Positions 57,187 to 64,000 of a DNA stretch of 64,000 bases are shown here, piece by piece. The notes below the pieces were generated by a model. That model was not told where the DNA came from and made no database searches. It saw only the letters and a list, made by a program, of their open reading frames with translations. The stretch's first letter is position 1, and each line of letters starts with the position of its first letter. The translations under genes were made by a program, and so were the position numbers. The stretch comes from JAMXLO01 sp963719805 (GTDB lineage Bacteria; Pseudomonadota; Alphaproteobacteria; Acetobacterales; Acetobacteraceae): the NCBI GenBank assembly GCA_963719805.1, contig CAVRDF010000008.1, forward strand, positions 744,001-808,000, read 5' to 3'.

Positions 57187-57990
57187 TCAGGCGTTTACCG
57201 GCACGGCGGCAGCAGCACGCGATGGCAACGGTGCCGGCATGCCGATAACGTCTTGTGCTTCGATGCCGTAGAGCTCGCGCGCGACCGTATCGGTCAGCGC
57301 GGCCGGTACATCATCGAACACCACTTGGCCAGACGCCATGCCGATGAGACGGTCGCAGTAGCTGCGCGCCAGATCGAGCGAATGCAGGTTGCAGATGACG
57401 GTCAGACCGAAGTGCCGGTTGATCCGCGCAAGTGCATCCATCACGATGCCGGCGTTGCGCGGATCGAGCGAGGCAACCGGCTCATCCGCCAACACGATGT
57501 CGGGCTCCTGCACCAGAGCGCGGCAGATCGCGACACGCTGCTGCTGGCCACCGGACAGATTATCGGCGCGGCGCGCAGCGAAGCCGGTCATGTCGAGCTG
57601 CTGCAAGGCGGCGAAGGCGATGGTGCGCTCACTCGCCGGCCAGAGCTTCAGCATCGCGCGCCAACCCGGCGTGTGAGCAAGGCGACCGAGCAATACGTTG
57701 TTCAGCACGTCGAGCCGGCCGACGAGGTTGAACTGCTGGAAGATCATCGCGCAACGGCGGCGCCAGTCATGCAGCGCCCGACCGCGCAGCATGGTAACGT
57801 CCTTGCCGTGCCAGAGAATGCGACCCGAGGTCGGCTCAGCCAGCCGGTTGATCATCCGCAGCAGCGTGGATTTGCCGGCGCCTGATCGTCCGATGACGCC
57901 GACGAACTGACCAGTTGGGATGTTTAGGTCAACGTTCTGCACGGCACGCACTTCGTCGTACCGTTTCCCAATCCCCTCCAGTACCAGCAT
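57187..57990 (-). CDS. phnC: phosphonate ABC transporter ATP-binding protein (PhnC)
   Basis: A 267-residue ATPase of the PhnC family. Walker A is GRSGAGKST, the signature LSGGQQQRVAICRAL and Walker B IVLADEPVASLDPRN. Length and the FNLVGRLDVLNNVLLGRL stretch are PhnC-typical. First of phnC-phnD-phnE. No Pho box was identified upstream. Two D-2-hydroxyacid dehydrogenases lie upstream on the same strand and might be transcribed with it. Confidence 0.9.
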   Translation of the reverse strand: MLVLEGIGKRYDEVRAVQNVDLNIPTGQFVGVIGRSGAGKSTLLRMINRLAEPTSGRILWHGKDVTMLRGRALHDWRRRCAMIFQQFNLVGRLDVLNNVLLGRLAHTPGWRAMLKLWPASERTIAFAALQQLDMTGFAARRADNLSGGQQQRVAICRALVQEPDIVLADEPVASLDPRNAGIVMDALARINRHFGLTVICNLHSLDLARSYCDRLIGMASGQVVFDDVPAALTDTVARELYGIEAQDVIGMPAPLPSRAAAAVPVNA

Positions 57991-58068
57991 CGGCTCCCCT
58001 GCTCGCCAATCGGAGTGCCGATGCTTATGGCGGAGTCGCTCCGCGCTGTCTGTGAAGCTTCAGTGACG

Positions 58069-59049
58069 CTACATCATGCGATCTTCCGGCGGCACCAGAT
58101 TGATTGGTGTTTCGCCGGCGAGCGCGCGACGGATATTGGCGATGGCGCGGCGCAGGCCTTCAGGGCCTGTGCCGGGAATAGCCGCGGCAGAATTATGCGG
58201 AGAACCGATGACATTCGGCAGAGTCATGAACGGCTGGTCCATGCGGAACGAACCCTGCCGCACCGGCTCGACCCACCACGCGTCGATACAGGCAGTGAAC
58301 GCCGGCATCGCGACCAGATGTTCGTACAGCGCGCGTTCGTTGATGATCTCGCCACGTGCTACATTGACCAGGATCGCATCCGGCTTCATGCGCGCTAGCT
58401 GCGGTGCACCGATCAAATTCAGTGTGGCGCGGGTAAGCGGGCAGCAGATCACCAGAAGATCCGACACCTCTAGCAACGTGTCGAGTTGGTCCGGCGTGCC
58501 AATCCATTCAGTAGGTTCGTCGCTACGGCCGCGTCGATTGATTGCATGCACTTCCATGCCGATGCCGCGTGCCAGCCGCGCAGTGGCGACGCCGATGCCA
58601 CCAAAGCCGAAAATGCCGCACACGCCACCGGCGAGCATACGGTTGCGGTTGAACTGATTGAATTCCCCGCGCGTCAATGCCGCGTGTTCCACGACGAGCC
58701 GCTTTGCTGCGGCCAACGCCATCGCCAGTACGTGCTCGGCCATCGGCTCGCCATAGGCGCCGCCATTGTTCGCAACCGGCACGTTCGGCGGCAGACCCGC
58801 CAGCGGCACGTGATCGACGCCGGCATTGATGAGCTGTAGCAGGCGGGTCTCTTTCATCAGGGCGATCTCACCCGGACGCAGTTCGCGCGTGGTTCGTGCC
58901 AGCACGACGTCGGCGCGGCGTAGCGTATCGGCGCGGCAGGCGTCATCCAGATCGGGCAGAAAGATCGCTTCCGCGGCGCCGTCGAGCGCGACATCGACGA
59001 TGGCGCGGCTCTCGGCGTCTAGGTCATAAACGATGGCGAGCGTCGGCAT
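58069..59049 (-). CDS. D-2-hydroxyacid dehydrogenase family protein (second of pair)
   Basis: A 326-residue NAD(P)-dependent dehydrogenase with Rossmann motif GFGGIG, the substrate Arg in VNVARGEI, and His in SPHNSA where the family normally has TPH. Substrate may be a 2-ketoacid such as glyoxylate or hydroxypyruvate; a phosphonate- or phosphite-related role is suggested only by position near phnCDE. ATG 59049 overlaps the stop of the upstream dehydrogenase by one base (TGATG), so the pair is co-translated. The two paralogues are the same length but clearly diverged. Confidence 0.85.
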   Translation of the reverse strand: MPTLAIVYDLDAESRAIVDVALDGAAEAIFLPDLDDACRADTLRRADVVLARTTRELRPGEIALMKETRLLQLINAGVDHVPLAGLPPNVPVANNGGAYGEPMAEHVLAMALAAAKRLVVEHAALTRGEFNQFNRNRMLAGGVCGIFGFGGIGVATARLARGIGMEVHAINRRGRSDEPTEWIGTPDQLDTLLEVSDLLVICCPLTRATLNLIGAPQLARMKPDAILVNVARGEIINERALYEHLVAMPAFTACIDAWWVEPVRQGSFRMDQPFMTLPNVIGSPHNSAAAIPGTGPEGLRRAIANIRRALAGETPINLVPPEDRMM

Positions 59050-60029
59050 CAGAACCACGACGCCTTGTCGACGACATTGCGTAGCGGCTTGCCATCGAGG
59101 AACGCGCGGCAGTTGTCGATGATGATCTGGTAGCGCCGATCGTTCAGGTAAGGCCCATAGCCTGCCATATGCGGGGTCAGCAGCACGTTGGGCATGGTCC
59201 ATAGTGGATGCTCGGATGGCAGCGGCTCCTGCTCGTACACATCGAGAGCGGCACCGGCGATCTCACCCGCGCGCAATGCCGCCACCAGATCATCCAGTTT
59301 CGTCGTCATGCCACGGCCGATATTGATGAAGAAGGCGCTGCGCTTCATCCGCTGAAAGCGGGCACGATGCATGAAGCCCTCGGTGGATGGCGTGTGCGGC
59401 ACGGTGAGAATGACGAAATCGGCGCGCGGCAACAGGCTATCGAGCGCTTCAGGTTTGTGCATCTCGGCGACACCAGGGGGCGGCGCAGTACGCCGCGCAT
59501 CGGTGGCCAGCACCGTCATGCCGAACGCCGCGGCAAGCCGTGCGGTTTCGCCGCCAATGCCGCCGACGCCAACAATAAGCGCCGTGGAATCCGACAAATG
59601 CACGACGCCATGGTCCTCGGCCGGCTTCTTCCATTCGCGGCGCAGTTGCTGCGGTATATACATATGGAAGCCGCGGGCGAACGCCAGCACGAAAGCCATG
59701 ATGTGCGCACTGATATGGTCGTTGAAGATCTCGCGGAAGTTGGTCACCGACAGCGAGTGCTCGACCATTTCCGGGTAGTAGTAGCCTGCAGCGGGCGCGG
59801 CCTGCGGCGCCTGCAACCAGCGCAATCGCTTCGCCTTCGCCAGCAGATCACGCGGCAGCCAGCCAAAGGCCGCCTCGGCATCGACGATTTCGCGCTCGGC
59901 GGTGGCCTGGTCCTCGGCGATTACCACACGCACTTCGGGCATCGCGTCGGCAAGCTGGCGTCCCCACGTGCGGGAGATGTCGGACTGTGGCGGCAGCATG
60001 ACAAACTTGAAGGTATTGGCGCCTGACAT
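59049..60029 (-). CDS. D-isomer-specific 2-hydroxyacid dehydrogenase family protein (first of pair)
   Basis: A 326-residue dehydrogenase with the NAD motif GVGGIGGETA, Arg in NIGRGMTT, Glu in YEQEPLP and catalytic His in TPHMAG, so the Arg-Glu-His triad is complete. It reduces or oxidises a 2-keto/2-hydroxy acid. It is directly upstream of its paralogue and divergent from nnrS with about 57 bases between starts. Confidence 0.9.
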   Translation of the reverse strand: MSGANTFKFVMLPPQSDISRTWGRQLADAMPEVRVVIAEDQATAEREIVDAEAAFGWLPRDLLAKAKRLRWLQAPQAAPAAGYYYPEMVEHSLSVTNFREIFNDHISAHIMAFVLAFARGFHMYIPQQLRREWKKPAEDHGVVHLSDSTALIVGVGGIGGETARLAAAFGMTVLATDARRTAPPPGVAEMHKPEALDSLLPRADFVILTVPHTPSTEGFMHRARFQRMKRSAFFINIGRGMTTKLDDLVAALRAGEIAGAALDVYEQEPLPSEHPLWTMPNVLLTPHMAGYGPYLNDRRYQIIIDNCRAFLDGKPLRNVVDKASWF

Positions 60030-60086
60030 CGCTGGGTTCCCTTACTGGCTGCATCGGATTATGCGGTCCGCGCCGAGGAGTGCAAA

Positions 60087-61235
60087 ATGCCGCCACTGCT
60101 GACTGCCGGATTTCGTCCCTTCTTCCTCGCCGCCGCGACATGGTCGGCGTTGAGCCTTGGGGTGTGGCTGTCTCTGCTGTCGGGCCAGTTCGATCTGCCG
60201 AGCCGGTTCGATCCGCTGAGCTGGCATATCCACGAGATGCTGTTCGGATTCGCCATGGCCGCCGTCGGCGGGTTCCTGCTGACCGCGATTCCCAACTGGA
60301 CGAACCGCCCACCAGTCGCAGGTACGCCGCTCGCCGTGCTGGCCGGATTGTGGCTGCTGGGGCGGATCGCCTGCGCAACATCCGCGCTGCTTCCAGGCTG
60401 GCTTGTAGTCGCCGCGGATCTGGCATTTCCGGCAATGCTTGAGGCCGTGGCCGCGCGCGAGCTGTTCACTGTGGGCAACAAGCGGAATTATCCCTTACTG
60501 GCACCTGTCGCGGTGCTGGCGATCGCCAATCTGTTATCGCATCTTCAGGTGCTCGGGGTAGATGTTCCGATCGGACTTGGCTGGCGGCTGGCGATCGCAG
60601 TGATCATCGCGCTGATCTCGGTGATCGGCGGCCGCATCATTCCGACGTTCACTCGCAACTGGCTGAGCGCGCACGGTATCACACCGGTTCCACCACCGGC
60701 CGACATGCTGGACCGCATCGCGCTGGGCACCTTGCATGCGGCGATGCTGCTATGGGCGTTCCTGCCCGGCTGGCGGCCGTTGGGAGTGCTGTTGCTGATT
60801 GCCGCGGCGCTGCATTGCGTGCGGCTGGTGAGATGGCGCGGCGTGGCGACGGCGTCAGAGCCGTTACTGCTGGTGCTGCATATCGGCTACCTGTGGCTGG
60901 TGATCGGCGTGACGCTGCTCGGCTTGTCGATGTTGACAGACGCGGTGCCCGTGGCCGGCGCGGTCCATGCACTTACGGCCGGAGCGATGGGAACAATGAT
61001 CGTCGCGGTGATGACCCGCGCGACGCTCGGCCATACCGGGCGCGCACTGCACGCCAATACTGCCACCGGTCTGATCTACGCGCTGGTCAGTGCCGCCGCC
61101 GTGCTGCGCATCATTGCCGCATGGACGATCGATGCGCAGATGGACCTGTTGCAAGCAGCGACGCTGGGTTGGGTCGCGGCCTTCCTGCTGTTCCTCGCGG
61201 AATATGGCCCCATGCTGTTGGCACCGCGTCGCTGA
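60087..61235 (+). CDS. nnrS: NnrS family protein
   Basis: A 382-residue polytopic membrane protein, about twelve hydrophobic segments. The family signature WHIHEMLFGFAMAAVGGFLLTAIPNW lies near the N-terminus and GGRIIPTFTRNWL in the middle. NnrS is a heme- and copper-containing protein of NO-stress regulons in other bacteria. ATG 60087 immediately precedes the conserved FRPFFL. It is divergent from the dehydrogenase pair and remote from nnrU (11.3 kb). Confidence 0.9.
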   Translation: MPPLLTAGFRPFFLAAATWSALSLGVWLSLLSGQFDLPSRFDPLSWHIHEMLFGFAMAAVGGFLLTAIPNWTNRPPVAGTPLAVLAGLWLLGRIACATSALLPGWLVVAADLAFPAMLEAVAARELFTVGNKRNYPLLAPVAVLAIANLLSHLQVLGVDVPIGLGWRLAIAVIIALISVIGGRIIPTFTRNWLSAHGITPVPPPADMLDRIALGTLHAAMLLWAFLPGWRPLGVLLLIAAALHCVRLVRWRGVATASEPLLLVLHIGYLWLVIGVTLLGLSMLTDAVPVAGAVHALTAGAMGTMIVAVMTRATLGHTGRALHANTATGLIYALVSAAAVLRIIAAWTIDAQMDLLQAATLGWVAAFLLFLAEYGPMLLAPRR

Positions 61236-61271
61236 CGCCGACATACTGGTCCGTCAGTAAGGAGCAAGCGC

Positions 61272-62246
61272 GTGAAAGCCGTGGTTTGTGAGTCATTCGG
61301 CGGCCCGGAGGTATTGGCATTTCGCGACGTGCCCGATCCGCCGCCCCCCGGACCGGGTGAGATACAGGTCCGAATCCAGGCGCGCGGCGTGCAGTATGTC
61401 GATGTACTGATGCTAGCCGGCAAATATCAGTTCCGGCCCGAGCCTCCGTTCATACCCGGCGGCGAGGCTGCCGGCGTCGTGCAAGCCGTCGGTGTGGATG
61501 TAAGCGGCTTCAATGTCGGCGACCGGGTCATGAGCCGGCATACGCTGGGTGCATGTGCAGAACTGGGCAACGCCAAGGCAGTGCTGTGCGATCACGTGCC
61601 GGACGGCATGAACATCGAGGCCGCGGGCGTATTTCGCGGTGCATATTCGACGGCGTATCACGCGCTGCTCCAGCGCGGCCGCATACGTTCGGGCGAATGG
61701 GTGTTGGTGCATGGCGCGGCTGGCGGTATTGGCATTGCCGCAATCCAGGTCGCGAAGGTGGTCGGTGCCAAGGTGATCGCAACCGCGAGCGAAGAGCAGA
61801 AGCGCGCTGCGTGCATCGAAGAAGGTGCGGACCATGCGATCGACTATCGCGGCGGTTTCCTCGACAAGGTCAAGGAGCTGACCGGTGGCCGTGGCGTCGA
61901 TATCGTGTACGATCCGATCGGCGCAGAGGTAGCAGAAGAATCGCTGCGTTGCCTCGCGTGGTGTGGTCGGCTGCTGATTCTGGGCTTCCTGGGAGGTGGC
62001 CCTACAAATATCCGCAGCAACTATCTGCTGATCAAGGGGATCGACGCGATCGGTGTGCGCATCGGCGGGCTGAACGAGGCAAATCCCGAGCTGGCAATCG
62101 CCAACATGAAGGCGCTCAATCAGCTGGCCGCGCAGAGCAAGCTGAAGCCGCGCATATCGCATCGGTATCCATTGGAGAAGGCTGCCGAGGCGATGCAGGC
62201 AGTGATTGATCGCAAGGTGATCGGCAAGGCCGTGCTGGTGGGATGA
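61272..62246 (+). CDS. NADPH:quinone oxidoreductase family (zinc-free MDR)
   Basis: A 324-residue medium-chain dehydrogenase/reductase. The cofactor motif is HGAAGGIGIAAIQ, with no structural zinc cysteines, which fits quinone oxidoreductase/crotonyl-CoA-reductase-like members. GTG 61272 is chosen because AAGGAG lies 7-8 bases before it and the conserved MKAVVCESFGGPEVL starts there. Probably first of a run leading into the Zn-ribbon, thiolase and CoA-transferase genes, so the substrate may be an acyl-CoA or enoyl-CoA derivative. Confidence 0.85.
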   Translation: MKAVVCESFGGPEVLAFRDVPDPPPPGPGEIQVRIQARGVQYVDVLMLAGKYQFRPEPPFIPGGEAAGVVQAVGVDVSGFNVGDRVMSRHTLGACAELGNAKAVLCDHVPDGMNIEAAGVFRGAYSTAYHALLQRGRIRSGEWVLVHGAAGGIGIAAIQVAKVVGAKVIATASEEQKRAACIEEGADHAIDYRGGFLDKVKELTGGRGVDIVYDPIGAEVAEESLRCLAWCGRLLILGFLGGGPTNIRSNYLLIKGIDAIGVRIGGLNEANPELAIANMKALNQLAAQSKLKPRISHRYPLEKAAEAMQAVIDRKVIGKAVLVG

Positions 62247-62322
62247 ATCAAACGGACTTCGCCGCGTTTGCCAGCGTCGCGCAAACCGCTCTACCGTTAA
62301 GGCTCATCGGAGGAAACGCCAC

Positions 62323-62733
62323 ATGCCGGAGCCAGGCCGCGCCTTGCCGCAACCCACGCCAGAAACGCAGCACTTCTGGGACGGCACACAGGCCGGCGAA
62401 CTGCGGTTGCAGCGCTGCGACGATTGCAGCCACGTGTATTTCCCGCCTCGCCCGTTCTGCCCGAAATGCGGCACGCGTAAGGTCAGCGTGTTCAAGGCGA
62501 CCGGCCAAGCGATCCTCGACAGCTACGTGATCCATCACCGCAAGGTCCCCGGCTTCGAACCGCCTTATGCGATCGCGGTGGTAAAGCTGTCAGAGGGCCC
62601 CCGCATGATGACCAACATCGTGGACTGTCCGCAAACGCCGGAGGCGTTACAGCTCGACATGAATCTGGAGGTGGTGTTCACCAAGCAGAACGACAGCATC
62701 ACTTTGCCCTTCTTCCGTCCGGCGAAAGGCTGA
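62323..62733 (+). CDS. Zn-ribbon/OB-fold protein (DUF35, acyl-CoA-associated)
   Basis: A 136-residue protein with a rubredoxin-like zinc ribbon, Cys-x2-Cys...Cys-x2-Cys (CDDC and CPKC), then an OB-fold. These proteins pair with thiolase-like enzymes and help present or handle acyl-CoA. GGAGG lies about 10 bases upstream of ATG 62323. The thiolase-like gene starts 4 bases after its stop, a very common pairing. Confidence 0.9.
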   Translation: MPEPGRALPQPTPETQHFWDGTQAGELRLQRCDDCSHVYFPPRPFCPKCGTRKVSVFKATGQAILDSYVIHHRKVPGFEPPYAIAVVKLSEGPRMMTNIVDCPQTPEALQLDMNLEVVFTKQNDSITLPFFRPAKG

Positions 62734-62737
62734 AGCG

Positions 62738-63880
62738 ATGCCACACAACACAGTTGCCGTCGTCGGCGCCGCGGAGACCACGAAGCTTGGTGTTATTCCC
62801 GACATGTCGCAGATCCAGTTGCACGCGGATGCGGCGCTGAATGCGATGGCGGATTGCGGACTGAAGCCGAAGGACATCGACGGCGTCGCCACCGCAGGCG
62901 AGACGCCGGTGCAAATCGCGCACTATCTCGGCATCACGCCGACGTGGGTGGATGGCACGTCGGTTGGCGGTTGCTCGTTCATGATCCATGTGCGGCACGC
63001 GGCGGCGGCGATCGAGGCCGGGCTGGCCAAGACGATCCTGGTGACACACGGCGAAAGCGGGCGTTCGCGTGTCGGCAATCCGCCGCGCACAGTCCCGCCG
63101 TCCAGTCTGAATGGCCAGTTCGAGCAGCCGTTCGGGCCGATGGGACCGCCGTCGCTGTTTCCCATTCCGGTGCTGCGCTACATGAAGACCTATGGCGTGA
63201 CGCACGAGCAGATCGCCATGGTCTCGGTCGTGCAGCGCGAATGGGCCGCGAAGAACCCGCGCGCGACGTTCCGTGATCCGATCACTGTCGAGGACGTGCT
63301 TGGCTCGCGCATGATCGCGTATCCGTTCCGGTTGCTGCAATGCTGCCTGGTCACCGACGGCGGCGGCGCGCTGATCCTCACCTCAGCCGAGCGGGCCAAG
63401 GATTTCCCGACCAAGCCGGTCTACATCCTCGGCACTGGCGAAAGTGTGGAAACGCCGATGGTGAGCCAGATGGAAAGCTTCACCAGTTCCCGTGCGTTCA
63501 GCGTCGCGGGACCGGCAGCGTTCCGCGAGGCCGGTATCAAGCACAGCGATGTCGATCATCTGATGATCTACGACGCGTTCGCGCACCTGCCGCTGTTCGG
63601 CCTTGAGGATCTAGGATTCGTGCCGCGCGGCGAGGCTGGACGGTTTATCACGGAGCGCAACACGGCGCCGGGCAGCAAGCTGCCGCTGAACACCAATGGC
63701 GGCGGTTTGTCGTATATGCACTCGGGCATGTACGGGATGTACGCACTGCAAGAAAGCGTGCGGCAGATGCGTGGCATCGCACCCGCGCAGGTACCAGGGG
63801 CGAAGATTTCGGTTTGCCACGGTGTGGGCGGCATGTTCGCAGCGTCCGGCACCATCATCTTCGGCAATCAGAAGCCATGA
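62738..63880 (+). CDS. thiolase family protein (lipid-transfer/acetyl-CoA acetyltransferase-like)
   Basis: A 380-residue thiolase-fold protein of the SCP-x/lipid-transfer type. The N-terminal part has VAVVGAAETTKLG, and the C-terminal active-site segment is CHGVGGMF. The usual nucleophile Cys of degradative thiolases is probably replaced or shifted (VGGCSFMIHV region), as in DUF35-paired members that cleave aldol rather than Claisen bonds. With its Zn-ribbon partner it likely acts on a cyclic or branched acyl-CoA. Its stop overlaps the next start (ATGA). Confidence 0.85.
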   Translation: MPHNTVAVVGAAETTKLGVIPDMSQIQLHADAALNAMADCGLKPKDIDGVATAGETPVQIAHYLGITPTWVDGTSVGGCSFMIHVRHAAAAIEAGLAKTILVTHGESGRSRVGNPPRTVPPSSLNGQFEQPFGPMGPPSLFPIPVLRYMKTYGVTHEQIAMVSVVQREWAAKNPRATFRDPITVEDVLGSRMIAYPFRLLQCCLVTDGGGALILTSAERAKDFPTKPVYILGTGESVETPMVSQMESFTSSRAFSVAGPAAFREAGIKHSDVDHLMIYDAFAHLPLFGLEDLGFVPRGEAGRFITERNTAPGSKLPLNTNGGGLSYMHSGMYGMYALQESVRQMRGIAPAQVPGAKISVCHGVGGMFAASGTIIFGNQKP

Positions 63881-64000
63881 GCCTATTCTCCGACCTGCGG
63901 GTCATCGATTGCGCAAGCTGGATCGCGGCACCGGCTGCGGCAACGATCATGTCGGACTTCGGCGCTGACGTGATCAAGATCGAGCCACCGGGCGCCGGCG
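63877..64000 (+). CDS. CaiB/BaiF family CoA-transferase, 5' part only
   Basis: The first 41 codons are present before the window ends (MSLFSDLRVIDCASWIAAPAA..., then FGADVIKIEPPGAG), which is the recognisable start of class III CoA-transferases: LRVIDxxxxxAAPxxxxxxxDFGADVIKIE. These transfer CoA between acids. ATG 63877 overlaps the thiolase stop by 4 bases, so it belongs to the same acyl-CoA operon. Confidence 0.85.
   Translation, partial: MSLFSDLRVIDCASWIAAPAAATIMSDFGADVIKIEPPGAG

Noticed and set aside
58069..60029. Calling the dehydrogenases PtxD (phosphite dehydrogenase)
   Set aside because: Only the general D-2-hydroxyacid dehydrogenase motifs are visible; nothing PtxD-specific could be recognised, so the idea is kept only as a finding to test.

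Overview
The window looks like chromosome of a high-GC alphaproteobacterium, most likely Rhodospirillales and probably Acetobacteraceae. The support is the block helicase - S4 protein - fdxA - carD (34.7-39.1 kb), whose order is typical of Alphaproteobacteria; a Hint_2 outer protein of the kind common in Acetobacteraceae; NnrU/NnrS; an ECF sigma/anti-sigma pair; and many ABC importers with twin-arginine-like or Sec signals. The family-level placement is inference. Genes are densely packed and no gene-free stretch exceeds about 300 bases. I saw no rRNA, tRNA, CRISPR array, prophage or classical insertion sequence.

Layout. 0-5.5 kb: an amidohydrolase diverges from a three-domain HcnA-HcnB-HcnC-like flavoprotein, which overlaps a D-cysteine desulfhydrase-like PLP enzyme; together they look like a small catabolic cluster for a nitrogen compound. 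5.5-6.0 kb: a GxxExxY (PDDEXK_3) gene sits between 30-bp inverted repeats. 6.0-10.2 kb: torC-torD-torA, for TMAO or another S/N-oxide respiration, with torA frameshifted. 10.3-16.3 kb: alpha/beta hydrolase, NnrU, gamma-glutamyltransferase, a LivK-type binding protein, a polysaccharide deacetylase and a small secreted protein. 16.5-25.5 kb: a frameshifted Hint_2 protein, an amidase, a 2Fe-2S ferredoxin, a frameshifted winged-helix/TPR regulator, an acyl-CoA ligase, an alpha/beta hydrolase and an M20 peptidase. 25.5-33.8 kb: a Gly/Tyr-rich lipoprotein, a FecR/DUF6600 protein with a repetitive Pro/Ala tail plus an overlapping lipoprotein gene, ThpR, a TesA-like esterase, the YbbA/YbbP-type ABC exporter and a Bax-inhibitor-1 protein followed by a clear terminator.

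33.9-39.1 kb: a frameshifted gene resembling the CnbZ deaminase family, then carD, fdxA, an Hsp15-like S4 protein and a SUV3-like helicase. 39.3-47.8 kb: a PAP2-phosphatase autotransporter, a small hypothetical protein, htpG, a hairpin built from the same repeat as the GxxExxY element, a cupredoxin, a frameshifted metallophosphoesterase and a CinA_C-nucleotidyltransferase fusion. 47.8-53.0 kb: a complete gsiABCD-like peptide/glutathione importer, with the fused ATPase frameshifted. 53.2-54.5 kb: ECF sigma and zinc-type anti-sigma. 54.5-60.0 kb: phnCDE with a double-length PhnE, plus two D-2-hydroxyacid dehydrogenases. 60.1-64.0 kb: NnrS, a quinone oxidoreductase, and a Zn-ribbon/thiolase/CaiB acyl-CoA cluster that runs off the end.

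Two things stand out. First, the GxxExxY nuclease-fold gene is bracketed by inverted repeats, and a second, gene-less copy of the repeat forms a perfect hairpin 39 kb away; this has the layout of a small mobile element and its non-autonomous derivative. Second, six genes are each broken by one single-base frameshift, five of them apparent +1 events. That implies either assembly errors or a lineage losing genes, and should be settled before any of the six is called dead.
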